This document shows positions 52,612-62,126 of a stretch of 64,000 nucleotides of DNA, piece after piece; position 1 is the first letter of the stretch; each line of letters starts with the position of its first letter. A program made the position numbers and the translations under genes. The stretch is taken from contig NZ_CP033070.1 of the NCBI RefSeq assembly GCF_003669035.1, forward strand, positions 3,162,001-3,226,000. The letters are read 5' to 3'. Source of the stretch: Chryseobacterium sp. 3008163. GTDB taxonomy: Bacteria > Bacteroidota > Bacteroidia > Flavobacteriales > Weeksellaceae. The notes under the pieces were generated by a model that was given only the letters and a program-made list of their open reading frames with translations, was not told the DNA's origin and did not search any database.

Positions 52612-53793
52612 ATGAGCGTTTTAAACAAAGCCAAAGATTACGTTGAAAACTTATTCAAAGATAAGTTATCTTCTGTATATTTTTATCATAATTTTATACA
52701 TACCACATACGCTGTCAACAAGGCTGAAGAGATTATCAGTCACTCTGAAGTTTCTGAGTCAGACAGAGAAAAAATCTTACTTGCACTATGGTTTCATGAC
52801 GTTGGTTTTACCGATTGTAATGCAGAAGGTCATGAGAAAAAAGGAGTGGAAATTGTAACAGAATTTCTGCTTCGTGAGAATGCTTCACGAGAATATATTG
52901 ATGAAGTTTCAAAACTGATTCTTTCTACCGAAAAATATCATCAGCCTCAAAATTTTCTCGAGCAAATTATGAAAGATGCGGATTTTAGTCACTTTGCAAG
53001 TCCATTTTATAATGATACTGCAGAAGCTCTTCGTAAAGAATGGGAATTGACCGGCGGAATGTGCTTTTCTAATGACGAATGGAACGTGATGAATGTAGAT
53101 TTTCTGAAAAACAAGCACAAATATTTTACAGATTACGCCAAAGAAAACTGGGAGCCGCTGAAACTGAAAAACGTAAAAAAATTGGAAAAGAAGATTGATA
53201 AAATTGAAAAAGAAGAAAAACCTAAGAAAGAAAATTCTGACTCCAAGAAAGATAAAGACCAAAAGTCTGACAGAAGTGTAGACACGCTTTTCAGAGTTAC
53301 CTTAAATAATCATACAAGATTGAGTGATATTGCAGATAGCAAGGCAAATATTTTGCTTTCGGTAAATGCGATTATCATTTCGGTCTGTTTGTCTGTTTTG
53401 GTTCCGAAATTAGATACTCCGAAAAATGCACATTTGATTATCCCAACTTTTTTCCTGTTGATTTCGAGCGTTATGACGATCATTTTTGCCATTCTTTCTA
53501 CAAAACCGAATGTGACGAAAACTACTTTTACCAATCAGGATATTGAAGACCGAAAAGTGAATCTTTTATTCTTCGGAAATTTCCATCAGATGAAATTTGA
53601 CCATTATCTGAGTTCAATGCATGATCTCATCAAAGACAGAGATTATATTTACGATTCTATGGTGAAAGATTTGTATTTCCTTGGGAAAGTTTTAGACAGA
53701 AAATATAAATTGCTTTCTATCACCTACACCATTTTTATGGCAGGAATTATCTCTTCGGTACTTGCTTTTGCGTATGCTTTTCTTAGTTTGTAA
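52612..53793 (+). CDS. HD phosphohydrolase fused to a Pycsar effector-type transmembrane domain (PycTM/DUF5706)
   Basis: A 393-residue protein. Residues of about 1-180 are an HD-domain phosphohydrolase with intact metal ligands: His26 and His30 in YHNFIHT, H62-D63 in WFHDVGF, H74, and Asp122/124 in MKDADFSHF. A charged linker (about 190-222, Lys/Glu-rich) leads to a DUF5706/PycTM region (about 223-393) with TLFRVTLNNHTRLSDIADSKANILL and three membrane helices. PycTM proteins are effectors of Pycsar anti-phage systems activated by cCMP or cUMP. No pyrimidine cyclase is adjacent: the neighbours are a divergent phosphoesterase fusion and a convergent GAF gene. Confidence 0.85.
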   Translation: MSVLNKAKDYVENLFKDKLSSVYFYHNFIHTTYAVNKAEEIISHSEVSESDREKILLALWFHDVGFTDCNAEGHEKKGVEIVTEFLLRENASREYIDEVSKLILSTEKYHQPQNFLEQIMKDADFSHFASPFYNDTAEALRKEWELTGGMCFSNDEWNVMNVDFLKNKHKYFTDYAKENWEPLKLKNVKKLEKKIDKIEKEEKPKKENSDSKKDKDQKSDRSVDTLFRVTLNNHTRLSDIADSKANILLSVNAIIISVCLSVLVPKLDTPKNAHLIIPTFFLLISSVMTIIFAILSTKPNVTKTTFTNQDIEDRKVNLLFFGNFHQMKFDHYLSSMHDLIKDRDYIYDSMVKDLYFLGKVLDRKYKLLSITYTIFMAGIISSVLAFAYAFLSL

Positions 53794-53872
53794 TTAATGA
53801 GAATTCTAAATTTGGGTATATTTAAAGGGGAACTTTTTTAGATCGAAAAGATGATATAACAAATAATTTAGA

Positions 53873-56176
53873 TCATACAAAAGAAACTCTGATCGCCAGC
53901 AACCCGGTAATTCCCTGAAGATCTTCAACTCTTAAAAATTCAACATCAGCTTTCAGAACATTTTGTTTTTGAAGTCTGTTGATATATTGAAGATATTCAC
54001 GTTGATTTTCCATCCCGAAATAAACAATTGTGATTTTTCCTGGACGGGTTAACCTCTCAGTAGAATCTTTAATGTGAGCTTTTTCAAGTCTCTTTTTAAT
54101 GATTTCAAAATTAGAATTAAAAGCTCCATCTACGTCAAAACGTTTCTCATCCATTCGGAAACGGATGTCTATTTTTTCATTATAAACAAAGATCAGTGAT
54201 GCAATATCCAGCGAGATTGGAAGATCTTCTTTGAATAAATGAAATTCATGTTCCATCGTGCAAATGGTTTCCAGCTGCCAGTATCTCAGTTCGTGAACGA
54301 CTTTTGTAGAATAGGCTAAGTCGGGAGCGATATTGGGTCCGATGTAAAGATTATGTTCGACACCATCAGACTTAAACCTCTCAAAATAATGCGGGAAAAT
54401 TTCCTGCGCAATCACTTGTTTTTGGTCTAAAATATCCGCCAGTTTACGGTTTAGAAGCGTAATGGAATCATCTAAATTTTTTCTGTTGGCATAAAACAGA
54501 TCATTCTGTGTAAAGACCTGACTGAAATAATTTTTGATTTTATCTTTAATATTTTCATCGCTTTTTATCTCAAGCTGACCTTGTAAATAGGGATGAATTT
54601 CTTCCCGTAGAATTCTCTGAAAACGTTGCTCTGTATCAGCTTTTATTTCGTTGTTGAGTTCATTTTCAAAAACTTCAAGTGCCAATAAATGTTTTTTGGC
54701 GTCTGAAGAATTGAGCATGGTCATTACTTCATGAAGTCCGTCTATTTGCAGATTGAGATCTTCCAGCATCAGATTAAATCGTTTGTCTGACGAAGAACGG
54801 ATGTCTGAAAAACTGAATAATGGGGTAAGATTTTTAAACGAAATCTCCTTTAAAGTATATATTTTTTTAGATAAATAAGCATTGAAATACCGTTCCGCTT
54901 CATTTCTGAATTTCCAGATTACGCTGTCGTGAATCGTGGTGTATTCTCGCTGAATGATGGCTTCAATCTGATTATTTCTTTCATAAGTAAATCTGCTCAA
55001 AGAGAAAATAATCATGTCTGCTACAAACTCGAGTTTTTTCAGTTTTAAACCATTCAAACTGTTAGCGGTAGGTGAAGTAAACTCCATGATAGCCAGCAGT
55101 TCACCATCTTTCATAATCGGAATGACCATGAAGCTGTTGATCTGGTGATCTTTCAAAATATTAAATGAAGGCAGTTTTTTGATTTCTTCATCTATTTTAT
55201 CAACATCAGAAATGACAACGGGTTTTGAGTTGTACGTGACGTTTTCAAAGGTAGTTTTGCGAGCCTCTTCATCAAATGTGTTTAACCAAAAATCTAAGAG
55301 ATAATTGGTGAACACGCTGTCATAGATTGGTAGTTTTTCGAGCCTTTTATTTTTATTGTTAAAAAGCATCAACCCAAAATTGAGTTCGGCAACATCAAAA
55401 TAGGATTTGAAAATTTCTTTCAGATTTTCGTCCGGTGAAGGGTTTTCAAGATCAACTTTGATAAGCGTAGATTTCAGATCCGATAAAGCAACTTCTGTGG
55501 TACAATCGACTAGGGAAATAATGCTGAATCCGTTTAAAATCCAAGATTCTGACGGGAAATGTTTTTTCCAAAGATGAATATCATCCAGATTTTCAAGCAG
55601 CATATCGATGACATCATCCGCAGGAATTTTTGTTCCTTCTGCCGGATAAACGTAGCTGAAGTCTGAGTTGACTGTAATTTTATAATGCTTAATAATCCCG
55701 TTTTTGTCGGGAATATCATAATAAAAAGGAATGGTGACTCTGATGTCTCTTTTCAGATAAGTCTGCAAAATGAGGCAGCAGCAAAATACGTAATATTCAT
55801 CATCGCTGATGTCTCTGAATTCAATCTCGAAATCTTTTCCCGCGTCATTCAGAATATTCTGAAACCTTTCAGTATAATTGAATGTAAGATTCGTTAAAGG
55901 AATTCCGGCGGCTTTAATTTCATTTTTCGTCAAACCTGTCGGAAAAAGATCAGCCAGCAAAAGTCTTATGAGGTCTTTATGTTTTTCAAACACCGCAAGA
56001 TCCTGAAAACCATCTCGTAATTCCTTGAAATTTTTGGTTTTCTCAATCAAAGATTCTGCATAATTGGCACGGTATTCCAATCGGTCGTTATATCTGATAT
56101 GCTCAAGCACATCCAAATATTTTTTGAACGATATAAAAACCTGAAACGGACTTTCTTTCTTGTAAAGATTTGCCAA
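53873..56176 (-). CDS. Large GAF-domain protein
   Basis: A 767-residue cytosolic protein. A GAF-like domain lies near residues 255-415 (NFGLMLFNNKNKRLEKLPIYD, then NSFMVIPIMKDGELLAIMEFTSP). The flanking N- and C-terminal regions are uncharacterised, and no kinase, cyclase or output domain is recognisable. The C-terminal part has HELRYWQLETICTMEHEFHLF and ends GITGLLAIRVSFV. Translation seems to begin at TTG 56176, since no in-frame ATG lies upstream and the next Met is far inside. Its ligand is unknown. Confidence 0.82.
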   Translation of the reverse strand: MANLYKKESPFQVFISFKKYLDVLEHIRYNDRLEYRANYAESLIEKTKNFKELRDGFQDLAVFEKHKDLIRLLLADLFPTGLTKNEIKAAGIPLTNLTFNYTERFQNILNDAGKDFEIEFRDISDDEYYVFCCCLILQTYLKRDIRVTIPFYYDIPDKNGIIKHYKITVNSDFSYVYPAEGTKIPADDVIDMLLENLDDIHLWKKHFPSESWILNGFSIISLVDCTTEVALSDLKSTLIKVDLENPSPDENLKEIFKSYFDVAELNFGLMLFNNKNKRLEKLPIYDSVFTNYLLDFWLNTFDEEARKTTFENVTYNSKPVVISDVDKIDEEIKKLPSFNILKDHQINSFMVIPIMKDGELLAIMEFTSPTANSLNGLKLKKLEFVADMIIFSLSRFTYERNNQIEAIIQREYTTIHDSVIWKFRNEAERYFNAYLSKKIYTLKEISFKNLTPLFSFSDIRSSSDKRFNLMLEDLNLQIDGLHEVMTMLNSSDAKKHLLALEVFENELNNEIKADTEQRFQRILREEIHPYLQGQLEIKSDENIKDKIKNYFSQVFTQNDLFYANRKNLDDSITLLNRKLADILDQKQVIAQEIFPHYFERFKSDGVEHNLYIGPNIAPDLAYSTKVVHELRYWQLETICTMEHEFHLFKEDLPISLDIASLIFVYNEKIDIRFRMDEKRFDVDGAFNSNFEIIKKRLEKAHIKDSTERLTRPGKITIVYFGMENQREYLQYINRLQKQNVLKADVEFLRVEDLQGITGLLAIRVSFV

Positions 56177-56292
56177 AATGTGAAAAAATTGTGAAGGTAA
56201 AGGTATGAAAAAGGTCTTTTAAAAGATGAATTCGCAGGAGTGAATTATCAATTAAAATTAATTTATTTCACAGGTTGAGAGTTCGAAAAAAT

Positions 56293-57933
56293 CTAAGCTT
56301 TCTTTTTTTCTAATTTCTTCTGGAATCGTTTAATTAAAAAGTAAAACAAAAGAAACCCTAAAGAAAACAATGAAAATCTGCTCAAAAGATCTCCAGCTTT
56401 TACATAGAATGTCTCGTTGTCATAAAGATTCACCCTAGCAAATAATGCGGTTTGGTCACCATAAAAAGTATCTTCCAGAATTTCACCTTTTGCATTGATA
56501 TGTGCGGAAATTCCACTGTTTGCAGATCTTGCGATTTCTCTTCTCGTTTCAATCGCTCTCAGTTTTGCATAAGATAAAAGCTGTTTGTGACCTTCCGTAA
56601 CGCCCCACCATGAATCGTTGGTAACAATTGCTAAAAAGTTCGCTCCTTTTTTTACATAGTCAGTTACAAATTCGCCATAAATACTTTCATAGCAAATAAT
56701 CGGAGCGATTTTTCCTTTGTTGAAAGGATTTGAAAAAGCTACTCGTTCTTCATCTATTCCGAGAGATGCTACAGTTCCGCCAAGGTCAATCATAGCATCA
56801 CCTAAAAGCGGTTTTAAAACACTCATGTATGGGAATATTTCAACACCAGGAACTAGTTTTCCCTTATGATAAACTTCTACTTTTTGATTGGGAATAATCT
56901 GTACTGCAGAATTGTAGCTTTCAACCCATAGTTGAGGATTCAGCTGATAAGCTTCTTTAGGTAAATTTTTATCACTTTTATAAAATCGATGCGATGAAAT
57001 TCCAGTGGTAAAGACAGAACCTGGATGTTTTGCCAGAAAACTTTTCACATCATTCAGAAGTACGCTTTTTTCAAATGCAGTTTCAGAGATAGAACCTCTT
57101 CCCGGTATTGCAGTTTCCGGCGCAATGTAATAATCTATTTTTCCTTTGGTGTTTTGCTCGGCAAGGACAAGAAGTTCCTTGACGATAGTAATGCTGTCTT
57201 TAGAATATTTTTCTGCGTACGGATCAAGTGCGGGCTGCAGCATCAAAACGTTAATCTGGCCAATTGGTTTCTCATCAAAATTATTAAATTTAACCAAAGA
57301 AATAATCATCGGAAGAATGATCAGCAAAGCAACAATCGAAGAGTTTCTTATTAAATCTTTTCTTTTTCGTCCGGCTTCAAAAACTCTTATCGTATAAAAT
57401 ATCAGAACATTAATTAATAAAATCCAGAAGCTTCCGCCGGTTGCGCCTAAAGTGTCGTACCATTGAACTAGTTCAGGATAATCTGAAAAAACATTTCCTA
57501 AATTCAGCCAAGGCCATGTGAGCTCCCAATTCATGTGGAATTTTTCAAAACTCATCCAAATCGCCACGAAAAATGCCAATCCCCAATAACTTCCCTGAGC
57601 ATTTTTGTACCAATGATAACATTGAAAGACCAAAGAATATAAAAATGAATTGGCTAAAATAGGAATCAGAACAGCCATCATAGAGTGGCTTCCGTCGGGG
57701 TTTTTAGAACCGTACAACCAGCCTGTGGTGACAATGTTCCAAATAATAAAACATAAATAGGAGAGCCCGAAAACTACCCAGCTTTTTCTTTTGAAATTGG
57801 AAAATTTAGAAACGCCATGTTCCATCATCAAAAGAGGAACGAGGGCGAAAAATATAAAAAACGGAATTCCGTATGTAGGCCACGAGATGGACAAAAGCAT
57901 CGCTGAAATGAGCGTAAGTAAAACGTATTTCAT
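56293..57933 (-). CDS. lnt: Apolipoprotein N-acyltransferase
   Basis: A 546-residue inner-membrane enzyme that adds the third acyl chain to lipoproteins, needed for the many lipoproteins in this window. About seven N-terminal helices precede the nitrilase-like domain with the Glu-Lys-Cys triad in YIAPETAIPG, VEVYHKGKLVPGVE and PIICYESIYGEF. One more helix ends the protein near residue 530. An exact -7 box lies 17 nt upstream, and vanZ is divergent. Confidence 0.94.
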   Translation of the reverse strand: MKYVLLTLISAMLLSISWPTYGIPFFIFFALVPLLMMEHGVSKFSNFKRKSWVVFGLSYLCFIIWNIVTTGWLYGSKNPDGSHSMMAVLIPILANSFLYSLVFQCYHWYKNAQGSYWGLAFFVAIWMSFEKFHMNWELTWPWLNLGNVFSDYPELVQWYDTLGATGGSFWILLINVLIFYTIRVFEAGRKRKDLIRNSSIVALLIILPMIISLVKFNNFDEKPIGQINVLMLQPALDPYAEKYSKDSITIVKELLVLAEQNTKGKIDYYIAPETAIPGRGSISETAFEKSVLLNDVKSFLAKHPGSVFTTGISSHRFYKSDKNLPKEAYQLNPQLWVESYNSAVQIIPNQKVEVYHKGKLVPGVEIFPYMSVLKPLLGDAMIDLGGTVASLGIDEERVAFSNPFNKGKIAPIICYESIYGEFVTDYVKKGANFLAIVTNDSWWGVTEGHKQLLSYAKLRAIETRREIARSANSGISAHINAKGEILEDTFYGDQTALFARVNLYDNETFYVKAGDLLSRFSLFSLGFLLFYFLIKRFQKKLEKKKA

Positions 57934-57950
57934 TAAATTATTTTAACACA

Positions 57951-57958
57951 CAAATTTA
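57951..57958 (-). promoter_or_regulatory. -7 promoter box of lnt
   Basis: The minus strand reads TAAATTTG, an exact TAnnTTTG match, 17 nt before the ATG. Confidence 0.5.
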
Positions 57959-57974
57959 ATGCTTTTGAAATGAA

Positions 57975-57982
57975 TAACTTTG
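57975..57982 (+). promoter_or_regulatory. -7 promoter box of vanZ
   Basis: TAACTTTG is an exact TAnnTTTG match. Two tandem ATG codons follow 3 and 6 nt after it, so the message is probably leaderless. Confidence 0.5.
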
Positions 57983-57988
57983 CAAATG

Positions 57989-58411
57989 ATGTTAAAGAAA
58001 TTTTATAAATTCATCATTTTACCCTATACAATTTTTCTGCTCTATCTGATGTTTTTCGGGATGGGAAGATTTCAATATAATGAAAATGTGATCAGAATTG
58101 AGCCCTTATTTTCAACATTGAGCTACATTGAAAATACAATTCGTTGGTGGGATATTATTCGTGTTGTTTTAGGGAATGTCGTAATGTTTATTCCTTTTGG
58201 TTTTTTGGGATGGGTATTTCCTCAGGTAAAAGATTTGAAAAATACTGTTATAGCGTTTGTTTCTGCTATTGTGATTGTAGAAGCTCTTCAATACTTTTCA
58301 AGATTGGGCATTTTTGAGGTGGATGATATTATCCTGAATACTTTTGGAGTTTATTTGGGTTGGCAGATTTGTAGGTTTATTGAATTACGTTTTAAAAGTT
58401 TAGTTGTATAA
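57989..58411 (+). CDS. VanZ family membrane protein
   Basis: A 140-residue protein with four transmembrane helices of the VanZ-like family: FYKFIILPYTIFLLYLMFFG, then NVVMFIPFGFLGWVFPQ and EALQYFSRLGIFEVDDIILNTFGVYLGW. Family members include a teicoplanin resistance protein, but most are uncharacterised and resistance should not be inferred. The second of two adjacent ATGs (57989) is preferred because transcription should start about there. Confidence 0.88.
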   Translation: MLKKFYKFIILPYTIFLLYLMFFGMGRFQYNENVIRIEPLFSTLSYIENTIRWWDIIRVVLGNVVMFIPFGFLGWVFPQVKDLKNTVIAFVSAIVIVEALQYFSRLGIFEVDDIILNTFGVYLGWQICRFIELRFKSLVV

Positions 58412-58447
58412 TTAATGATTTAATTTTGCTAAAACACTAAAATCTTC

Positions 58448-59251
58448 TTATCCATTCAATTCTTTAGCCCTTTTTTCGGCATTTAAAATTCCTTTTTGTA
58501 AAATCTCTTTGAAATTATTGTCTTCAAATGTTTTTAAAGCAGCTTCGGTGGTTCCGCCTTTAGAAGCTACATCTTTGATGAGTTCCTCCAAGTTTTTTTC
58601 GGAATTATTGATTAAATGATAAGCGCCAAGCATTGTTTGCTTCACGAAAAGTTTAGAAAGATTTTCATCAATTCCCATCTGGATTCCGGCTTTGATCATG
58701 GCGTCAACGATATAATAGAAATAAGCGGGTCCACTTCCGGAAAGTGCGGTAACGCCGTCTAATAAATCTTCATTTTCAAGATAGACGGATCTTCCGGTGC
58801 TGTTTAAAAGCCTTTCGACGTTCATTAACTCATTGAAAGAAATTCCTTCTGCAGAGGTGTAGCCTGTGATTCCCATTCCCAAAAGAGTAGGGGAATTGGG
58901 CATTGCTCTTACAACCGATTGATGGTTGAGTAGTTTTTGAATTTTCCCGATTTTGATTCCTGCCATGATGGAAAGAATCATCTGGTTTTCTTTTAATTTA
59001 AATTTAAAATTTTCCGCAACTTGCTGAAAGTCCTGTGGTTTTACTGCGATGATAATTAAATCTGCATCTAATTCTTCAACATCATCAAAAATTGAAATTT
59101 TCGATTTTGGAAATTCTTCTGATATTTTGGAGATTTTCGATTGATTTCTCGTGATTAGCTGAAGGTTTTCGGGTTTTATCAATTCGTATTTCAGGAAAGA
59201 TTTAGAAAAAGATAAGCCCATATTTCCGGCTCCAATGATGGCGATTTTCAT
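58448..59251 (-). CDS. proC: Pyrroline-5-carboxylate reductase
   Basis: A 267-residue NAD(P)H-dependent enzyme for the last step of proline synthesis. The Rossmann motif IIGAGNMGLSF opens the protein. VKPQDFQQV and MPNSPTLLGMGITGYT (about 115-130) follow, then the C-terminal ALSGSGPAYFYYIVDAM and the VASKGGTTEAALKTFEDNNF segment match ProC. The gene is cotranscribed at most with its upstream neighbours; the gap to murB is 112 nt. Confidence 0.96.
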   Translation of the reverse strand: MKIAIIGAGNMGLSFSKSFLKYELIKPENLQLITRNQSKISKISEEFPKSKISIFDDVEELDADLIIIAVKPQDFQQVAENFKFKLKENQMILSIMAGIKIGKIQKLLNHQSVVRAMPNSPTLLGMGITGYTSAEGISFNELMNVERLLNSTGRSVYLENEDLLDGVTALSGSGPAYFYYIVDAMIKAGIQMGIDENLSKLFVKQTMLGAYHLINNSEKNLEELIKDVASKGGTTEAALKTFEDNNFKEILQKGILNAEKRAKELNG

Positions 59252-59363
59252 TTGTGTGTCGTTTTTTTAATGTTGAATTCTTTCGGGTATTTTTAAACAC
59301 GAAGGCTAATAATCATTAAAAATAGTGAATTCTGACTTTTAAAATGAAATTTAAATCTTCTTT

Positions 59364-60377
59364 TTAAAGAATATTCACTTCTCTTTCCAGCTCAATCCCA
59401 AACTTATCTTTCACAGAATCAATAATCATTGTAGAAAAATCAAAAATTTCTTTTCCGGTTGCGTTTCCGGTTGCGTTGATGATGACTAAAGATTGTAATT
59501 TGTGTGAAGCCACGTTTCCGATTTGTTTTCCTTTCCAGCCGCATTGTTCGATCAGCCAGCCTGCGGGAACTTTCACAGAATTGCCGTTCGGATATCCTTG
59601 AATGTTGTCAAATTTTTGTTTTAAATCTTCAAATTGATTTAAAGGAATTGTTGGGTTTTTAAAAAAACTTCCTGCATTTCCAATGACTTTCGGGTCGGGT
59701 AATTTGCTTTGTCTGATATTGATGATGGCTATTGAAATATCCTGAATGGTAGGGTTTTCAATACCTAATTTTTGTAATTCAGATTGTATAGCGCCGTATT
59801 CTGTTTTAATTAAATGGTTTTCTTTTGTAAGCTTAAAACTTACTTCCAAAATCACATACTTTCCTTTTCCTTCCTGTTTAAAAATAGAATCTCTGTACCC
59901 AAATCTGCACTGTTCCGCGTTTAAAGTTTCGACTTCAAGTGTTTCTAAATTTAAAACTTTACATTCTACAAATACATCTTTTATTTCAGTTCCGTATGCA
60001 CCGATATTTTGCATCGGTGAAGTTCCTACGTTTCCTGGAATCAAAGAAAGGTTTTCTAATCCGCCATAATTTTTATTTAAACAAAATTGCACGAATTCAT
60101 GCCAGTTTTCGCCAGCTTGTGCGGTTACTAAAACTTCATTCTCGTTGGTGATTTCTTCCGAAATTCCTTTTAAATGAAGCTGAATTGCTAATCCTTCAAA
60201 ATTTTTCGTTAACAAAATATTGCTTCCACCTCCGAGGAAAAGAATTGGAAGTGTTTGATTTTTTGCTTGCTTAAGGGTTTGTGTTAATTCTTCTATAGAA
60301 TTTACTTCTGCAAAATATCTGGCGTTTGCTTCTACACCGAAAGTGTTGTAAGGTTTTAAAGAAAAATTTTCGTGCAT
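59364..60377 (-). CDS. murB: UDP-N-acetylmuramate dehydrogenase
   Basis: A 337-residue FAD enzyme making UDP-MurNAc for the cell wall. The FAD-binding motif ILFLGGGSNILL, LSLIPGNVGTSPMQNIGAYG and the catalytic GNAGSFFKNP are present, and the C-terminal EQCGWKGKQIGNVASHKLQ matches. Length fits the longer MurB type. No exact promoter box is seen within 60 nt. Confidence 0.97.
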   Translation of the reverse strand: MHENFSLKPYNTFGVEANARYFAEVNSIEELTQTLKQAKNQTLPILFLGGGSNILLTKNFEGLAIQLHLKGISEEITNENEVLVTAQAGENWHEFVQFCLNKNYGGLENLSLIPGNVGTSPMQNIGAYGTEIKDVFVECKVLNLETLEVETLNAEQCRFGYRDSIFKQEGKGKYVILEVSFKLTKENHLIKTEYGAIQSELQKLGIENPTIQDISIAIINIRQSKLPDPKVIGNAGSFFKNPTIPLNQFEDLKQKFDNIQGYPNGNSVKVPAGWLIEQCGWKGKQIGNVASHKLQSLVIINATGNATGKEIFDFSTMIIDSVKDKFGIELEREVNIL

Positions 60378-60425
60378 TGAAAAGAAAATATTTAGAATTA
60401 TTAAGCTAAAATATAGATTGTAAAT

Positions 60426-60905
60426 TTATGGTTGCTCAGGTGAAAGGTTTTCTAATTTGATTTTGAATTCTTCAAATTGTCTGTAATGGGTATCGCTGTA
60501 AGCATTCACAAAAACATGAGACTTTTTTGTGGTCTTAATCTGAAAAGTTTCATCAATTCCGTCAATTGGTTGAATGCTGGGCGAACTTTCAATTAAGCCC
60601 AAGTCTTTGATTTTAATAGAAGAAATCAGGTTCTTCCAGATTTGAGGAGTAATTGCTCTGTGCCATTCATTATGTTTTTGATTGGCTGTCATTCCACCCT
60701 CAAAATGAATAGAATCTTGAGTGATTTTGTAGCTGCTGTAGTTTCCTAATTCTCCGCCAACATTTGATAGGCTGATGAAGGTAATTTCTTCAGTATCTTT
60801 TGATGAGGGTTTATTTTCAAAACTTTTTTCGCTGCAAGAAAAAAATGTCAACAGTAAAAACATGGATAAGATTACTCTTAAAGCGCTTGTTTTTACTGTT
60901 GACAT
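60426..60905 (-). CDS. Hypothetical lipoprotein
   Basis: A 159-residue lipoprotein with a slightly long signal (MSTVKTSALRVILSMFLLLT then FFSCSEKS, Cys near 24). The mature domain reads VGGELGNYSSYKITQDSIHF and WHRAITPQIWKNLISSIKI, a pattern seen in uncharacterised flavobacterial lipoproteins. Its start lies 15 nt after the aminotransferase ends, suggesting cotranscription. Function unknown. Confidence 0.75.
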   Translation of the reverse strand: MSTVKTSALRVILSMFLLLTFFSCSEKSFENKPSSKDTEEITFISLSNVGGELGNYSSYKITQDSIHFEGGMTANQKHNEWHRAITPQIWKNLISSIKIKDLGLIESSPSIQPIDGIDETFQIKTTKKSHVFVNAYSDTHYRQFEEFKIKLENLSPEQP

Positions 60906-60920
60906 AATATTTGTAGTTTG

Positions 60921-62126
60921 TTAGTGACGTTTGTCTGAATTGTAATTTTCTAACGCAGCCTGCAATATCGCAACACTTTTTCTTAAATCCTGTTCTTTAA
61001 GAACGTAAGCGATTCTTACCTGTTTTTTTCCTAATTCAGGATTGCTGTAAAATCCGCCAGCTGGTGCAACCATGATGGTTTCGTTATTTAAAGAATATTT
61101 TTCTAATAACCACTGAGCGAATATTTCTGTATCATCCACCGGAAGTTCTGCTACACAATAAAAAGCACCTTTAGGTTTCGGGCAAATCACACCCGGAATT
61201 GCGTTTAATAAATCTACCAAAACGTTTCTTCTGTGAGTGTATTCTTCTCTTACCGCTCTGATGTAGGCTCCGTCATTTTGGTGAGCGGCAGTTGCAGCGA
61301 TTTGTCCTAAAAGTACAGGGCTCAATCTCGCCTGTGCAAAAAGCATTGCGGCATCATGAATTTTTTTAGAACGAGTCAATAAGCATCCGATTCTTACTCC
61401 ACACATTGAGTAACGCTTAGATTCTGAATCGATGATAATACAGTTGTCACTTAATTCAGGAAAAGCCAACATAGAAATTTGCTGTTTCCCATCATAAACA
61501 TATTCTCTGTAAACTTCATCTGAAATAATGACGATATCATATTTTAAAGCAATATCTGCCAATTGCTGAAGTTCTTCTCTTGTATATAGATATCCGGTTG
61601 GATTTCCGGGATTACAAATAACGATTGCTCTCGTTTTTGCGGTGATTTTTTTCTCAAACTCTTCAATCGGAGGTAATGCAAATCCTGTGTCGATTGTAGA
61701 AGGTACTGCAACCACATTTACGTTAAAAGTGCTTGTGAAACCATTATAGTTTGCATAATAAGGCTCCGGAATAATCACTTCGTCACCATCGTCACATAAT
61801 GTGGAAATTGCAAAATTCAAAGCTTCAGATCCGCCATTGGTTACAATGAAGTTGTCTGGCGTTAAATCTGTAAAATCTAAAGAGTGGTAATACTCTGTCA
61901 ATGCTTTTCTGTACTCAATGTTTCCCTCTGATAAAGCGTATTCTAATACTTTTAAATCAATATTTTTTAAAGCGTTAAGAGCGGTTTCCGGAGTTTCGAT
62001 ATCGGGTTGCCCGATATTTAAGTGATAAACTTTTGTTCCTCTTTGTTTTGCCTGAAGGGCGAATGGAACCAGTTTTCTTACCGGTGAAGGTGGCATCTGT
62101 TGTGCTCTGTTTGAGATATTCGGCAT
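60921..62126 (-). CDS. Pyridoxal-phosphate-dependent class I/II aminotransferase
   Basis: A 401-residue aspartate-aminotransferase-like enzyme. The PLP-lysine is in IDSESKRYSMCGVRIGC, with cofactor contacts in TNGGSEALNFAIS, VICNPGNPTGYLY and IISDEVYREYVYDG; the C-terminal KKQVRIAYVLKEQDL matches the fold. It probably acts in aspartate or related amino-acid metabolism, but substrate choice is not certain. An exact -7 box lies 19 nt upstream. Confidence 0.93.
   Translation of the reverse strand: MPNISNRAQQMPPSPVRKLVPFALQAKQRGTKVYHLNIGQPDIETPETALNALKNIDLKVLEYALSEGNIEYRKALTEYYHSLDFTDLTPDNFIVTNGGSEALNFAISTLCDDGDEVIIPEPYYANYNGFTSTFNVNVVAVPSTIDTGFALPPIEEFEKKITAKTRAIVICNPGNPTGYLYTREELQQLADIALKYDIVIISDEVYREYVYDGKQQISMLAFPELSDNCIIIDSESKRYSMCGVRIGCLLTRSKKIHDAAMLFAQARLSPVLLGQIAATAAHQNDGAYIRAVREEYTHRRNVLVDLLNAIPGVICPKPKGAFYCVAELPVDDTEIFAQWLLEKYSLNNETIMVAPAGGFYSNPELGKKQVRIAYVLKEQDLRKSVAILQAALENYNSDKRH

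Noticed and set aside
52612..56176. Complete Pycsar defence operon
   Set aside because: Only the effector-type domain is present; the neighbouring genes are in divergent or convergent orientation and none encodes a cyclase.
57989..58411. Glycopeptide resistance gene vanZ
   Set aside because: Only the generic VanZ-like membrane domain is present, with no other van genes; most relatives are unrelated to resistance.
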